Shown here: in pieces, positions 27,108 to 35,601 of the stretch | Layout of the letters: every line of letters begins with the position of its first letter | Numbering within the stretch: position 1 is the stretch's first letter | Source of the DNA: DAOMFB01 sp963801475 | GTDB taxonomy: Bacteria; Acidobacteriota; Thermoanaerobaculia; UBA5066 | DNA length: 64,000 nucleotides | Reading direction: 5' to 3' | Assembly (NCBI GenBank): GCA_963801475.1 | Contig: CAWDEX010000001.1 | Coordinates: forward strand, 372,001-436,000 | Notes under the pieces: generated by a model | The model's database searches: none | What the model was told of the DNA's origin: nothing | Seen by the model: the letters and a program-made list of their open reading frames with translations, nothing else | Made by a program: the position numbers and the translations under genes

Positions 27108-29213
27108 CTAGTAGGCCAGGACCTTCCGCGCCGCCGCGAGAACCTTCTCGGTGCTCGGAAGGATGGCCCGCTCGAGGATCCGGTTGAAGCCGACGGGGGT
27201 GAAGGTCGACCCGACGCGCTCGACCGGGGCGTCGAGGTACGGGAACAGCTCCGCCGCGATCCGGGCCGCGATCTCGCCGCCGAAGCCGCCGTGCACCTTG
27301 TCCTCGTGGGCGATCAGGACGCGCGAGGTCTTCTTCACCGACGCGGCGATCGCGTCGAAGTCCAGCGGGACGAGGGAGCGGAGGTCGATTACCTCGATCT
27401 CCTTCCCTTCGGTCGCCAGCGTGGCCGCCGCCTCGAGGGCGAAGTGGACCGGCGTGCCATACGCCACGATCGTCAGGTGCCGGCCGGCCCGCCGGACGCG
27501 CGCCTTGCCGAACGGCACCGCGAAATCCTTCGGGACACGCGAACGCGCGATGGGAAGGTTGTAGAGGTACTTCGGCTCGAGGTAGAGCGTGAGCCCGCGC
27601 GAGCGGATCGCCGTCCGGAGCAGGCCCGCGGCGTCGTCGGCGAAGGCGGGGACGACGACGCGGAGCCCGGGGAGCGTCGTGAGCCAGCCCTCGATGTTCT
27701 GCGAGTGGTACAGGCCGCCGCCGATGTAGCCGCCCGAAGCGAGGCGCACCGTCACGTTCGGCACGAACTGGCCGTTCGAGCGCCAGTAGTCGTGCGACAT
27801 CTCGACCATCTGCTCGGCCGCGGGCCAGAAGTAGTCGGCGAACTCGGCGCCCTCGACGACGACGCGGATCCTGTCGTCGAGGCGAGAGAAGCCGCCGGCG
27901 GTCCCGAGGATGAAGTCCTCGGCGATGGGGCCGTTGAAGACCCGTTTCTCGCCGAACTCCTGCTGCATCCCCTTCGTGGCGTTGAAGATCCCCCCTTTGT
28001 CCTTGTTGGCGACGTCCTGTCCCCAGAGGAAGGAGTCGGGGTTCTCGCGGAACATCTCCTTCAGCGTCAGGTTGATCGCCTGGAGAAGGGACATCTCGGG
28101 CGCGTTCTCGCCGGCGGGCGTCGCGGCGACCCCGGCGAGGCCGTCGCCGGCGGGGACCCACGGGTCGGGCGTCACGAAGTGGGCGACCGAGCCGGGCTTC
28201 GGATCGGGTGCCTTCTTCGCGCGGTCGGCGGCATCTTCGTAGGCCTTCTGGTTCCTCTCCTCGATCTCGGAGATCTCCTCCTCGGAGAAGGCGCCTCCTT
28301 CGATCAGGAGGCGGCGGAGCCGCGGCAGGGGGTCGAGCGCCTTCGCGGCGTTGATCTCGTCGGGCGAGCGATAGAGCTCGTGACGGTCGGAGTTGGAGTG
28401 CGAGTGGATCCGGACGCAGTCGGCGTGGACGATGGCGGCCCCGGCGCCGCTCTTGACGAACGCCACGGCCTCGCGCATCGCGCGGACCGAGTCGAAGAGG
28501 TCCTTCCCGTCGCAGGTGAGGATCGAGAGGTTCAGAAAGCCGCTGAAGTTCGCCGAGGTGACCGGGTTCGCCGTCTGGTCCCGCTTCGGAACGGAGATGC
28601 CGTAGCCGTTGTCCTGGACGACGAAGACGACGGGGAGCTGCTCGCGCGAGGCGCCGTTGACGGCCTCGTAGTAGTAGCCCTCGGAGGTGGACGACTCGCC
28701 GACGGAGCAGAAGACGACGTCGTCGCGGCCGTAGGCCCGGAGGGCTCGCGCGAGGCCGACGGCGTGGAGCGCGTGATTCGCGACGCACGAGGAGACGTTC
28801 TGGATCCGGAGCGCGAACTTCGCGAAGTGATTCGACATGTGCCGGCCGCCGGAGGCGAGGTCCGTCGCCTTCGACATGCCGTTCAGCAGGATCTCCTCCG
28901 GCGTGATCCCCGCGGCGAGACACGTGGCGAGGTCGCGGTAGTAGGGGAAGAGCCAGTCGCGTCCGGGGCGGAACGTCGTGCCGAGGGCGATCTGGATGCC
29001 GTCGTGTCCCGCGCAGGGCGCGTGGTAGGACCAGCCGAGTCCCTGCTTGAGGAAGTTCGGCGCCTTGTCGTCGAGGATCCTCGCCATGTGCATTAACACG
29101 AACCAGCGCCGGAGTTCCTCGTGGCTCGGGGAAAGCGCCGCGAGGGCGGACGACGTCGCGGCCGTGGCGGACGCGGACGCGGAAGAGGGTACGAGAACGC
29201 CGACGTCGGGCAC
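27108..29213 (-). CDS. 2-oxoacid dehydrogenase E1, fused alpha-beta
   Basis: A 701-residue thiamine-diphosphate enzyme. The alpha half (to about residue 335) has GWSYHAPCAGHDGIQIALG, FPYYRDLATCLAAG, and the TPP-binding SVGESSTSEGYYYEAV...QDNGYGIS. The beta half has LWGQDVANKDKGG, FNGPIAEDFILGTAGG, and GGFGGEIAARIAAELF near the end. It decarboxylates pyruvate or branched-chain 2-oxoacids and passes the acyl group to lipoyl-E2; E2 and E3 are not nearby. I chose the GTG at 29213 because GGAGG lies six bases upstream; the frame is open far further upstream but without support. The alpha and beta chains are usually separate subunits. Confidence 0.85.
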   Translation of the reverse strand: MPDVGVLVPSSASASATAATSSALAALSPSHEELRRWFVLMHMARILDDKAPNFLKQGLGWSYHAPCAGHDGIQIALGTTFRPGRDWLFPYYRDLATCLAAGITPEEILLNGMSKATDLASGGRHMSNHFAKFALRIQNVSSCVANHALHAVGLARALRAYGRDDVVFCSVGESSTSEGYYYEAVNGASREQLPVVFVVQDNGYGISVPKRDQTANPVTSANFSGFLNLSILTCDGKDLFDSVRAMREAVAFVKSGAGAAIVHADCVRIHSHSNSDRHELYRSPDEINAAKALDPLPRLRRLLIEGGAFSEEEISEIEERNQKAYEDAADRAKKAPDPKPGSVAHFVTPDPWVPAGDGLAGVAATPAGENAPEMSLLQAINLTLKEMFRENPDSFLWGQDVANKDKGGIFNATKGMQQEFGEKRVFNGPIAEDFILGTAGGFSRLDDRIRVVVEGAEFADYFWPAAEQMVEMSHDYWRSNGQFVPNVTVRLASGGYIGGGLYHSQNIEGWLTTLPGLRVVVPAFADDAAGLLRTAIRSRGLTLYLEPKYLYNLPIARSRVPKDFAVPFGKARVRRAGRHLTIVAYGTPVHFALEAAATLATEGKEIEVIDLRSLVPLDFDAIAASVKKTSRVLIAHEDKVHGGFGGEIAARIAAELFPYLDAPVERVGSTFTPVGFNRILERAILPSTEKVLAAARKVLAY

Positions 29214-29390
29214 CAACAACCTCCAAGAGCAGCCACCGCCTTCGGGGCGGCCGCGGGGGCAACCTCGGGGGAAGTTTACGTCATCGACCGGGGGGGCCCG
29301 GGCCATCGGGTAGAATCCCCGCTCCCGCCGCCCGACGGCGCCCGAAGAGGCTCGCCGCCGGGACGACGTCTGCGGGAAGGAGTCCGATCC

Positions 29391-30884
29391 GTGACCGAAT
29401 CCGCCGCCACCACGACCGTCCCGGACACCCCCGAGGCTGCTGACCGACGCGCCTTCGAGGACGCCCTGAAGGCCGACGACGCCGCCTCCCGCAAGAAGCT
29501 GGTGGAAGGCGAGACCGTCCTCGGCACCATCGCCGGCATAACCCCCGACGTGATTCTCGTATCGCTCGGGGGAAAGACCGAGGCGCTGATGGAGAAGTCC
29601 GAGCTGGAGGGGCTGAAGGTCGGCGACCGGATCGAGGCGGTCGTGGTCAAGGCCGGGCCCGACGTGAGGCTGTCGCGGCGGCTGGCGCTGGGCCAGCGGA
29701 CCCGGGCCGAGCTGCGGGCCGCCTCGAGCGCGAAGATCCCCGTTCAGGGGAAGGTGACGGCCCGGAACAAGGGAGGCTTCGAGGTGGCGCTCGGCGGCTC
29801 GTCCGGGCTCCGCGCCTTCTGCCCCGTCTCCCAGATCGATGTCGGTCGGCACGACGACGAGGCCCTGAAGGCCTTCCTCGGCCAGACGTTCGACTTCCGG
29901 ATCCTGGAGTACACCGAGGACGGGCGGCGAATCGTCGTCTCCCGCGCCGCGCTCCTTCGCGAGGAGCAGGATGCCCGGGCGGCCGAGGTGCGCGAGAAGA
30001 TCGTGCCGGGTGCCGTCCTGAAGGGGCGCGTCCGCTCGATCACCGACTTCGGCGCCTTCGTCGACCTCGGCGGCATCGACGGCCTCATCCACGTCACGGA
30101 GATCTCCCGCCGTCGGATCGCCCACGCCAAAGACGCCCTCGCGGTCGGCCAGGACGTGGACGTGAAGGTGCTGAAGATCGAGCAGGAGGGGAAGCGGATC
30201 TCCCTCTCGATGAAGGAGCTCGAATCCGATCCGTGGGAAGGGATCACGTCGCGCCTCGCGGCGGGCGCCCCGTTCACGGGGAAGATCGCGCGCCACGCGG
30301 AATTCGGCCTCTTCGTGGAGCTGGAGCCCGGGATCGACGGGCTCGTCCACGTGTCGCAGCTCCCGCCCGGTGTCACCCTGAAGGACGCCGCCGTGGCCGT
30401 CGGCGAATCGGTGACCGGCTGGGTGAAGGAGATCGACCCCGCGCACCACCGGATCTCCCTGACGCTCCGCGAGGTGGCGACATCCGACCCGTGGGACGGG
30501 ATCGAGACGAAGCTCCCCGAGGGAACCGTCACCGGCGGCGAGGTGGAGAACGTCGCGACCTTCGGGATCTTCGTCCACCTGGCGCCCGGACTGACGGGGC
30601 TCATCCCCAACTCGGAAACGGGGTTGCCGCACGGCACGCCGGCCTCGAAGAGCTTCGCCCCCGGGCAGAAAGTCGAGGTGAAGATCATCGGCCTCGACAC
30701 GAAGCGGCGCCGCATTTCGCTCTCGGTCGCCGGGGCGAAGGCGGAGGCCGACCGGGTCGACGTGAAGCGGTATCGCGAGGATTCGGCGCGACGCGAGAAG
30801 GAAAAGGCGCCCGCCGTCTCCGTCTTCGGGGCCTCGCTCCTGGCGGCGCTCCAGAATCCCAAAAGCAAGCAGATCCGGAAGTAG
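29391..30884 (+). CDS. S1-repeat RNA-binding protein, ribosomal protein S1-like
   Basis: A 497-residue protein starting at GTG 29391 with AAGGAG eight bases upstream. Five S1/OB repeats can be read: about residues 45-100, 112-180, 195-267 (VLKGRVRSITDFGAFVDLGG), 281-350 (FTGKIARHAEFGLFVELEPG) and 365-440 (GGEVENVATFGIFVHLAPG). The last repeats carry the FGxFV motif that contacts RNA. It could be the housekeeping ribosomal protein S1 or an accessory S1 protein; five repeats is within the range of S1 homologues. It is divergent from the E1 gene and followed by the B12 riboswitch. Confidence 0.8.
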   Translation: MTESAATTTVPDTPEAADRRAFEDALKADDAASRKKLVEGETVLGTIAGITPDVILVSLGGKTEALMEKSELEGLKVGDRIEAVVVKAGPDVRLSRRLALGQRTRAELRAASSAKIPVQGKVTARNKGGFEVALGGSSGLRAFCPVSQIDVGRHDDEALKAFLGQTFDFRILEYTEDGRRIVVSRAALLREEQDARAAEVREKIVPGAVLKGRVRSITDFGAFVDLGGIDGLIHVTEISRRRIAHAKDALAVGQDVDVKVLKIEQEGKRISLSMKELESDPWEGITSRLAAGAPFTGKIARHAEFGLFVELEPGIDGLVHVSQLPPGVTLKDAAVAVGESVTGWVKEIDPAHHRISLTLREVATSDPWDGIETKLPEGTVTGGEVENVATFGIFVHLAPGLTGLIPNSETGLPHGTPASKSFAPGQKVEVKIIGLDTKRRRISLSVAGAKAEADRVDVKRYREDSARREKEKAPAVSVFGASLLAALQNPKSKQIRK

Positions 30885-30934
30885 CCGGGCCCCGCCCCCC
30901 GGGGCGTGGTCGCGTCGTCCCTCGTTCTTTTACA

Positions 30935-31146
30935 TCGTCCCCGGGTTCCCCCATCCTCCGGGGGACCAGCCGCTCCGCGGCCAAGAGGGAAGCGGGTGTG
31001 ATTCCCGCGCGGCCCCCGCCACTGTGACCGGGGACGCGACGGACGGCATCCCACTGGCGGCGAGTGATCGCCGGGCATCGGCCCCGGTCGCGCCTCCGGG
31101 AAGGGGTCCGATCGCGGTCGATCCGGGAGCCAGGAGACCTGCCCGA
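30935..31146 (+). promoter_or_regulatory. cobalamin riboswitch
   Basis: The leader of btuB contains the conserved cobalamin aptamer landmarks in order: GAGGGAAGCGGGTG (about 30985), GCCACTGTGACCGGGG (about 31018-31033), and the terminal AGCCAGGAGACCTGCC (about 31128-31143). A near-perfect hairpin at 31183-31233, with about 19 paired bases, separates it from the btuB ribosome-binding site. No T-tract follows, so control is probably translational or by Rho. It should repress btuB when adenosylcobalamin is abundant. Confidence 0.93.
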
Positions 31147-31269
31147 GGAACACGTTCGCCGCCTCGCCTTCTCCGGGGCTCGGGAAGGAAGGGCCGTCCC
31201 CGGGCCCTTCGGGGACGCCGCCCTTCTCCTTCCGATGGGAGGGCCGGGCCGTCACCCGGAGGGTTCTCC

Positions 31270-33126
31270 ATGTTCCGTCCCGGCCGCCCTCGACTCCGCC
31301 GCGCGGTGCCCGTTTGCGTGCTGCTCGCCGCGCCGTCCCTGCTCGCGCAGACCGCGCCTCCGGTCTCGGCCGAGGTCGTCGTGACGGCCGACGCGCAGGC
31401 CGAACCCCGGCGAACGCTCGGCGTCGCCGCGACCGTGATCGGGCCGGAGGAGATGGACCGGTCAAAGGCGACGTCGATTCCGGACCTGCTCCGGGCCGTG
31501 CCCGGCCTCGACGTCGTCCAGTCGGGTGGCGCGGGGACCGTGACGTCCCTCTTCATCCGCGGGACGAACTCCACCCAGACGCTCGTCCTCGTGGACGGCG
31601 TCAAGCTGAACAGTCCCTTCTTCGGCCTCGTCGACGTTTCGGCGCTTTCCACGGCGAACGTGGAGCGGATCGAGGTGGTCCGCGGTCCGTTCTCCGCTCT
31701 CTGGGGCTCGGAGGCGGTCGGCGGCGTGGTGCAGCTCTTCTCGCGGCGCGCCGCCGGGGAGAAAGTCCTCGAAGGGCGCGTGACGGCTGCCGCCGGGAAC
31801 GACTCGGCCCTGCAGGGGACCGCCGACGTCGCCGTCCGCGCCGGCGGCGTGTCGATCACCGCCGGCTGGCGGCGTGTGACGGAGGACGGCGCCCTACCGA
31901 ACGAGTTCTTCGCGGTGACGAACCTCTCGGGGGGCGTGGAAGTGCCGTTCGGCGAGGGCTCGCACGCCGGCATCGTCCTCCGCCGCGACCAGTCGGTCAC
32001 GGGCATCCCGTTCTCGGACGGCGTCCCGACGCCCTCCCGGAAGACGACGGCCGATACGACGACGCTGGCGGTTCCCGTGGTCGTCGCGCTCGACTCGAAG
32101 ACGACGCTCGAGGCGTCTCTCGTCGCGTCGCGGGACCGGCCGACCTATTCCGATCCGGACGACCCGTTCGGCTTCACGTCGTCTGCGACCGACGCGCGGC
32201 GCGCCGGTGGCCGTGCCGTCCTGACGCACGATTTCGGTACGCATCGCCTCTCGGCCGGGAGCGACATCGAGTGGACGCGCGTGACGAACGCCGACAGCTT
32301 TGGCGTCCCGCTGGACGGGGCGTCCACGCGGACCTGGTCGCTCTTCGCCGAGGACCGGATCGCCTTCCTCGGCGAGCGGCTTGTCGTGACGGCGGGCGTC
32401 CGGCGGGACGAAAACAGCGCGTACGGCGCCTTCTGGTCGCCCCGCGGCACGGTCGCATTCCTCGTGTCGAAGACCGTCAAGCTTCGTGCGGCGGCGGGAG
32501 GTGCCTTCCGCTCGCCGACGACGGGGGAGCTCTATTACCCATACTCGGGGAACCCGGACCTGAAGCCCGAACGCTCGACGAGCCTGGAGACGGGAGTCGA
32601 AGTCGCCCTGACGGCGGCGCTGACGGCGGAAGCGACCTTCTTCCTGAACGACATCCGCGACCTGATCCAGTACGTCCCGCAGAGCACCACGAACGAGAAC
32701 GTGGGGCGGGCCCGGACGCAGGGGATCGAGGCCGCGCTTCGCGGCGAATTCGGCGGCGGCTTCTTTGCGCGAGCGGCCTACACGTATCTCGACGCGACGG
32801 ACCTGGATTCGGGGCTCCCGCTCCTCCGGCGGCCGAAGAACCGCGTCTCGGCGACGGTGGGCGCGTCGTTCAAGGGGGGCACCTCCTTCCAGGCGACGGG
32901 GGTCTGGGTCGGGAGCCGGCTCGATCGGGACGCCGTCGATTTCACGCGGCTCGTCACGATGCCGTCGTACTTCCGCTTCGACGCCGCGGTGACGGCGCCG
33001 CGGATTCTCTGGAACGTGGCGCCGTTTCTCCGGGTGACGAACGTCTTCGGCAGCGCCTACCAGGAGGCGAGCGGCTTTCCGGCCCCCGGCCGGCGGTTCC
33101 TGGCGGGCCTCGACGTCGGCTTCTGA
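31270..33126 (+). CDS. btuB: TonB-dependent vitamin B12 receptor
   Basis: A 618-residue outer-membrane receptor with a signal peptide ending LLAQ (residue 27). A TonB-box-like EVVVTAD is followed by a plug domain (VAATVIGPEEMDRSKATSIPD, LFIRGTNSTQTLVLVDGV, IEVVRGPFSALWGSEAVGG) and a 22-strand-type barrel ending FLAGLDVGF. It imports cobalamin using TonB energy. The upstream cobalamin riboswitch makes the substrate assignment strong. The BtuCDF import genes are not in the window. The ATG is preceded by GGAGGG, and a terminator-like hairpin follows the stop. Confidence 0.93.
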   Translation: MFRPGRPRLRRAVPVCVLLAAPSLLAQTAPPVSAEVVVTADAQAEPRRTLGVAATVIGPEEMDRSKATSIPDLLRAVPGLDVVQSGGAGTVTSLFIRGTNSTQTLVLVDGVKLNSPFFGLVDVSALSTANVERIEVVRGPFSALWGSEAVGGVVQLFSRRAAGEKVLEGRVTAAAGNDSALQGTADVAVRAGGVSITAGWRRVTEDGALPNEFFAVTNLSGGVEVPFGEGSHAGIVLRRDQSVTGIPFSDGVPTPSRKTTADTTTLAVPVVVALDSKTTLEASLVASRDRPTYSDPDDPFGFTSSATDARRAGGRAVLTHDFGTHRLSAGSDIEWTRVTNADSFGVPLDGASTRTWSLFAEDRIAFLGERLVVTAGVRRDENSAYGAFWSPRGTVAFLVSKTVKLRAAAGGAFRSPTTGELYYPYSGNPDLKPERSTSLETGVEVALTAALTAEATFFLNDIRDLIQYVPQSTTNENVGRARTQGIEAALRGEFGGGFFARAAYTYLDATDLDSGLPLLRRPKNRVSATVGASFKGGTSFQATGVWVGSRLDRDAVDFTRLVTMPSYFRFDAAVTAPRILWNVAPFLRVTNVFGSAYQEASGFPAPGRRFLAGLDVGF

Positions 33127-33131
33127 AGGCG

Positions 33132-33156
33132 CCGGGTGCCGGAAGGCGCCCGGTTT
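33132..33156 (+). terminator. btuB terminator hairpin
   Basis: A nine-base-pair stem (33132-33140 with 33145-33153, one G-T pair) has a GGAA tetraloop and is followed by TTT. It starts six bases after the btuB stop and abuts the -35 box of the tRNA promoter. Confidence 0.65.
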
Positions 33157-33183
33157 GACGGCCCGCGCGGCCGGTGCTACCTT
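33155..33183 (+). promoter_or_regulatory. tRNA-Ala promoter
   Basis: TTGACG at 33155-33160 and TACCTT at 33178-33183 are separated by 17 bases and placed to start transcription about ten bases before the mature tRNA. The -35 is strong and the -10 weak. Confidence 0.5.
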
Positions 33184-33199
33184 TCGCGTCCCTCCGAGT

Positions 33200-33276
33200 G
33201 GGGCTGTAGCTCAGTTTGGGAGAGCGCCTGAATGGCATTCAGGAGGTCGACGGTTCGATCCCGTTCAGCTCCACCA
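33200..33276 (+). tRNA. tRNA-Ala (GGC)
   Basis: A cloverleaf can be folded: acceptor GGGGCTG/CAGCTCC with one G-T pair, D-arm TAGCTCAGTTTGGGAGAGC, anticodon stem CCTGA/TCAGG with loop ATGGCAT giving anticodon GGC, and T-arm around GGTTCGATCCC. A genomically encoded CCA ends it. It reads GCC and GCU alanine codons. A degenerate copy of its 3' end lies 160 bases downstream. Confidence 0.93.
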
Positions 33277-33287
33277 CTTCATTCCAC
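33245..33287 (+). repeat. tRNA 3'-end direct repeat, copy 1
   Basis: This is the 3' part of the tRNA-Ala gene plus 11 bases of flanking DNA (to TTCATTCCAC). It is repeated imperfectly at 33436-33480. Confidence 0.7.
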
Positions 33288-33435
33288 CTCACCTCTCACC
33301 CCCGCACACGGTGGTTGAGGAAGGGTCTGGCTGCACGGGGAGAACCATCGACCTGAGGGGCGCGGGGAACCATCCCCGCCCTTCGGATCCGATCAGCCCG
33401 ACCGCGCGGAGCACATCGCGCACACAAAGTGCGCG

Positions 33436-33480
33436 GGTCGAGCGTGTTCGATCCCGTTCATCTCCATCATTTCATTCCAC
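33436..33480 (+). repeat. tRNA 3'-end direct repeat, copy 2
   Basis: This is a 45-base imperfect copy of 33245-33287, with TTCGATCCCGTTCA identical and only three substitutions in the following 19 bases, plus a two-base insertion before it. The rest of the tRNA is absent. The copy includes sequence beyond the tRNA 3' end, as expected of an att site or a small segmental duplication. The 33288-33435 stretch between the copies holds no recognisable gene. Confidence 0.7.
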
Positions 33481-33556
33481 TCATCCCTGACGATCCAGCT
33501 CGCCATGCTGCGCTCCTCCCGGAGCGAAACGGCGAGAACCGCCGACCACGGGTCTC

Positions 33557-33772
33557 CTACGGCTTCGAAACGATGGGGTACGGGATTGGAACCGGCGACG
33601 GGGGTGTCGGGATCGGCTCGATGCCGGTCACCCTTCGGGGCGACAAGCCGCCAGAGACCGCTGCAATCTGGCTGTCCGACAGCTCCGCGTTTCCATTCGG
33701 CGAGATCACGAGATGCTCCTCGGCGATCGACTTGCTGGGCTGAGCCTCGGCGCTTCTGGTCTTTTCGCTCAT
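33557..33772 (-). CDS. double-glycine-leader peptide with Pro-rich core
   Basis: A 71-residue peptide; ATG 33772 follows GGAGGG at ideal spacing. Residues 30-42 read ELSDSQIAAVSGG, the pattern of bacteriocin/RiPP leaders cut after GG by PCAT-type ABC peptidases. The 29-residue remainder starts LSPRRVTGIEP and contains ten prolines, including alternating P-x-P around PSPVPIPYP. It has no Cys, so disulfide or lanthionine bridges are excluded. No processing transporter or modifying enzyme is in the window. It lies beside a duplicated tRNA end, a common island site. A secreted signal or antimicrobial peptide is an inference. Confidence 0.6.
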   Translation of the reverse strand: MSEKTRSAEAQPSKSIAEEHLVISPNGNAELSDSQIAAVSGGLSPRRVTGIEPIPTPPSPVPIPYPIVSKP

Positions 33773-33977
33773 ATTGTCCCTCCGTTGAAGCGATCCGTGC
33801 GGCGACATTCTGACTCTGTGATGAGATTCTATCTCAGGCTCTGGTCCAACGCCCCGAGAGCCGCAGTTCGATAATCGAGAAGGATGCTCCACCAACTCAC
33901 GAATCAACAGAGGCCGCCGGCTGGCGGCCCTCTTCGTTCAAGGTGGGGTCCATACTCGCCTCTCGAGGCCTGATTCG

Positions 33978-34448
33978 ATGCTCGACCCCGAGTTCGTCGC
34001 CGACTGCCCGTACCTGCCCGAGGCGATCTTCTTCGACGAGATCCTCGAAGTGGACCGCGATGCCGGGCGGCTCGTCGCACGGATGCCGACGCACGAGAAG
34101 CTCCCGCTGACGGAGCTGCAGAAAGCGCACCCGGTCCGTCATCCGCGCCACGTCTCCGGAGGGCTCCTCGTCCACGTGACGGGGATGCTCGGCTTCGCGC
34201 ACGCCTTCTACCTTCTAGGGCTTCGCCACACGGAGGGCTGGATCGGGTACGGAACGCACATTCACAGGGCGCGCTGGGGACGCCTTGCAGGAATCGGCCC
34301 GCCTCTCCGTCTCGAGGTCCGTGGCACGCAGGTCCGGCGGATCCGCGGGAGCCTCTACGTCCGCTACGCCTTCCACTTCACCCAGGAGGGTGAGACGGTC
34401 TATGACAGCGAACAGGGCGCCGTTTGGCACCGGGTCGCCAACGACTGA
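33978..34448 (+). CDS. hotdog-fold protein, FabZ-like
   Basis: A 156-residue protein. It shows the hotdog pattern: YLPEAIFFDEILEVDRDAGRLVARM (first strands), HPRHVSGGLLVHVTGMLGFAHAFYLLG (central helix after a His-containing loop), and later strands LRLEVRGTQVRRIRGSLYVRYAFHF. The HPRHVSGG loop corresponds to the catalytic HxxxxPG region of FabZ, but the downstream Glu of FabZ is not obvious, so dehydratase or thioesterase activity is uncertain. It is a single gene without clear partners, and its Shine-Dalgarno sequence is weak. Confidence 0.6.
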   Translation: MLDPEFVADCPYLPEAIFFDEILEVDRDAGRLVARMPTHEKLPLTELQKAHPVRHPRHVSGGLLVHVTGMLGFAHAFYLLGLRHTEGWIGYGTHIHRARWGRLAGIGPPLRLEVRGTQVRRIRGSLYVRYAFHFTQEGETVYDSEQGAVWHRVAND

Positions 34449-34543
34449 CGTCTGCGGTAATCGCCCTCTCCGGAACAGGTCTTCGAACGGCGTGGATCGG
34501 ACGGAGCGGTACGACAGGGTCGTCCGCCCCGGAGGTCGGGCGG

Positions 34544-35515
34544 TCACTCCTCCGGGTGGCGGGAGGAGAGGACCTTGCCGTCGCCGGCGTCGATCAGGAC
34601 TTCGAGGACCCCCTGTTCCCCTTCGAGGCGGAGATCGAAAGGCCAGACGAGACAGCCGTCGTCGACCTCCGGGTCGGAGGAGATCACTCCCCTCACCTTC
34701 CTCGGCGCGACGGACGCGATGGCGCGGGACTCTGCGTCGGTCAGGGAGATCTTCGCCATCCTCCGCAGGTCCGTCGGGTCGGTTCCCCTCGGCGGGCGGA
34801 TCGAGCATTCCGGGCGAGGCCCCGCAGGCGCGACCGGCGGAGCGGCTGTGGGAACCGCAGCAGCTGTCGGGACCGGCGTCGCGGCGGAAGGGCTCGCGAC
34901 GGGCGTCGCCGACGGTGGAGGTGGCGGGGGCGCCGGTTCGTAGACCCGCCGGAAGCGATACGTCGTCTGGCCGCTGACCTTCCCCGTGACGGTCAGCCGC
35001 CGCGGGCTCTCGCCGAGTTCCCAGACCTCGGTGAGCCGGGAGCCACCCGACCAGGAGGCCGAGACGTTGATCGTCTCGCCGCGCGCTCCCTTGCGCTTCG
35101 CGACGACCTTCGCCGGACCGTCGTCGTCGTCCAGCTCCCGCTCCTCGCCGTCGGTGAAGAGGACACGCTGGCGCCCCGTCGGGCGCACGACGCGGACGGC
35201 GAATCCGTCGTCCGTGATGGCGAGCTGCCGGACGTCCCCGACCGCCTCGAGAGGAAGCCCGGTGATGCCGTTGCCGCGTCCCCCACCGGAAGAGCGGCCG
35301 CGCCGGCCCTCCCCCGTCTCGACCCCGAGGAATCTCCCTTCGTCTGTCGCCGGCACCGGAGCGGGCTTGTCGCCGGTCTCCTCTTTCAGCGTCCAGGTGC
35401 CGGAGAAGTCGGCGCGGAAGCTCTTCGGCTCCCCGGATCGCGCGGGCCTGCCGGGGGCGAGGAGAGCGACGAGGAGGACGAAGAGGAACGGACGGAACGA
35501 TGCGGGTCTCGGCAT
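34544..35515 (-). CDS. exported protein with PepSY-like C-terminal domain
   Basis: A 323-residue protein with a signal peptide ending about residue 26 (RPARSGE). An N-terminal beta domain starts FSGTWTLKEE and contains ITDDGFAVRVVRPTGRQRVLF and TTYRFRRVYEP. A Pro/Ala-rich linker (about 205-245) leads to a PepSY-like domain: ISLTDAESRAIASVAPRKVR, then DLRLEGEQGVLEVLIDAGDGKV. PepSY domains often inhibit or regulate secreted peptidases. The gene lies 86 bases downstream of the large adenylating protein on the same strand and may share its transcript. It has no obvious ribosome-binding site. Confidence 0.65.
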   Translation of the reverse strand: MPRPASFRPFLFVLLVALLAPGRPARSGEPKSFRADFSGTWTLKEETGDKPAPVPATDEGRFLGVETGEGRRGRSSGGGRGNGITGLPLEAVGDVRQLAITDDGFAVRVVRPTGRQRVLFTDGEERELDDDDGPAKVVAKRKGARGETINVSASWSGGSRLTEVWELGESPRRLTVTGKVSGQTTYRFRRVYEPAPPPPPPSATPVASPSAATPVPTAAAVPTAAPPVAPAGPRPECSIRPPRGTDPTDLRRMAKISLTDAESRAIASVAPRKVRGVISSDPEVDDGCLVWPFDLRLEGEQGVLEVLIDAGDGKVLSSRHPEE

Positions 35516-35601
35516 GATGTCGATGTTCGGCGGCGGAATGGCCTTGTGTTCGAGCCGAAGCAAGATCGCTGCCCCGATCGAACCTCCGATCGAGGAAGGG
35601 G

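Noticed and set aside
31024..31269. Upstream extension of btuB from a GTG at 31024
   Set aside because: It lies inside the cobalamin aptamer and lacks a ribosome site; the signal peptide starts at 31270.
33436..33480. A second complete tRNA gene
   Set aside because: Only the 3' end is present, the T-stem is broken by an insertion, and no matching 5' acceptor strand is found upstream.
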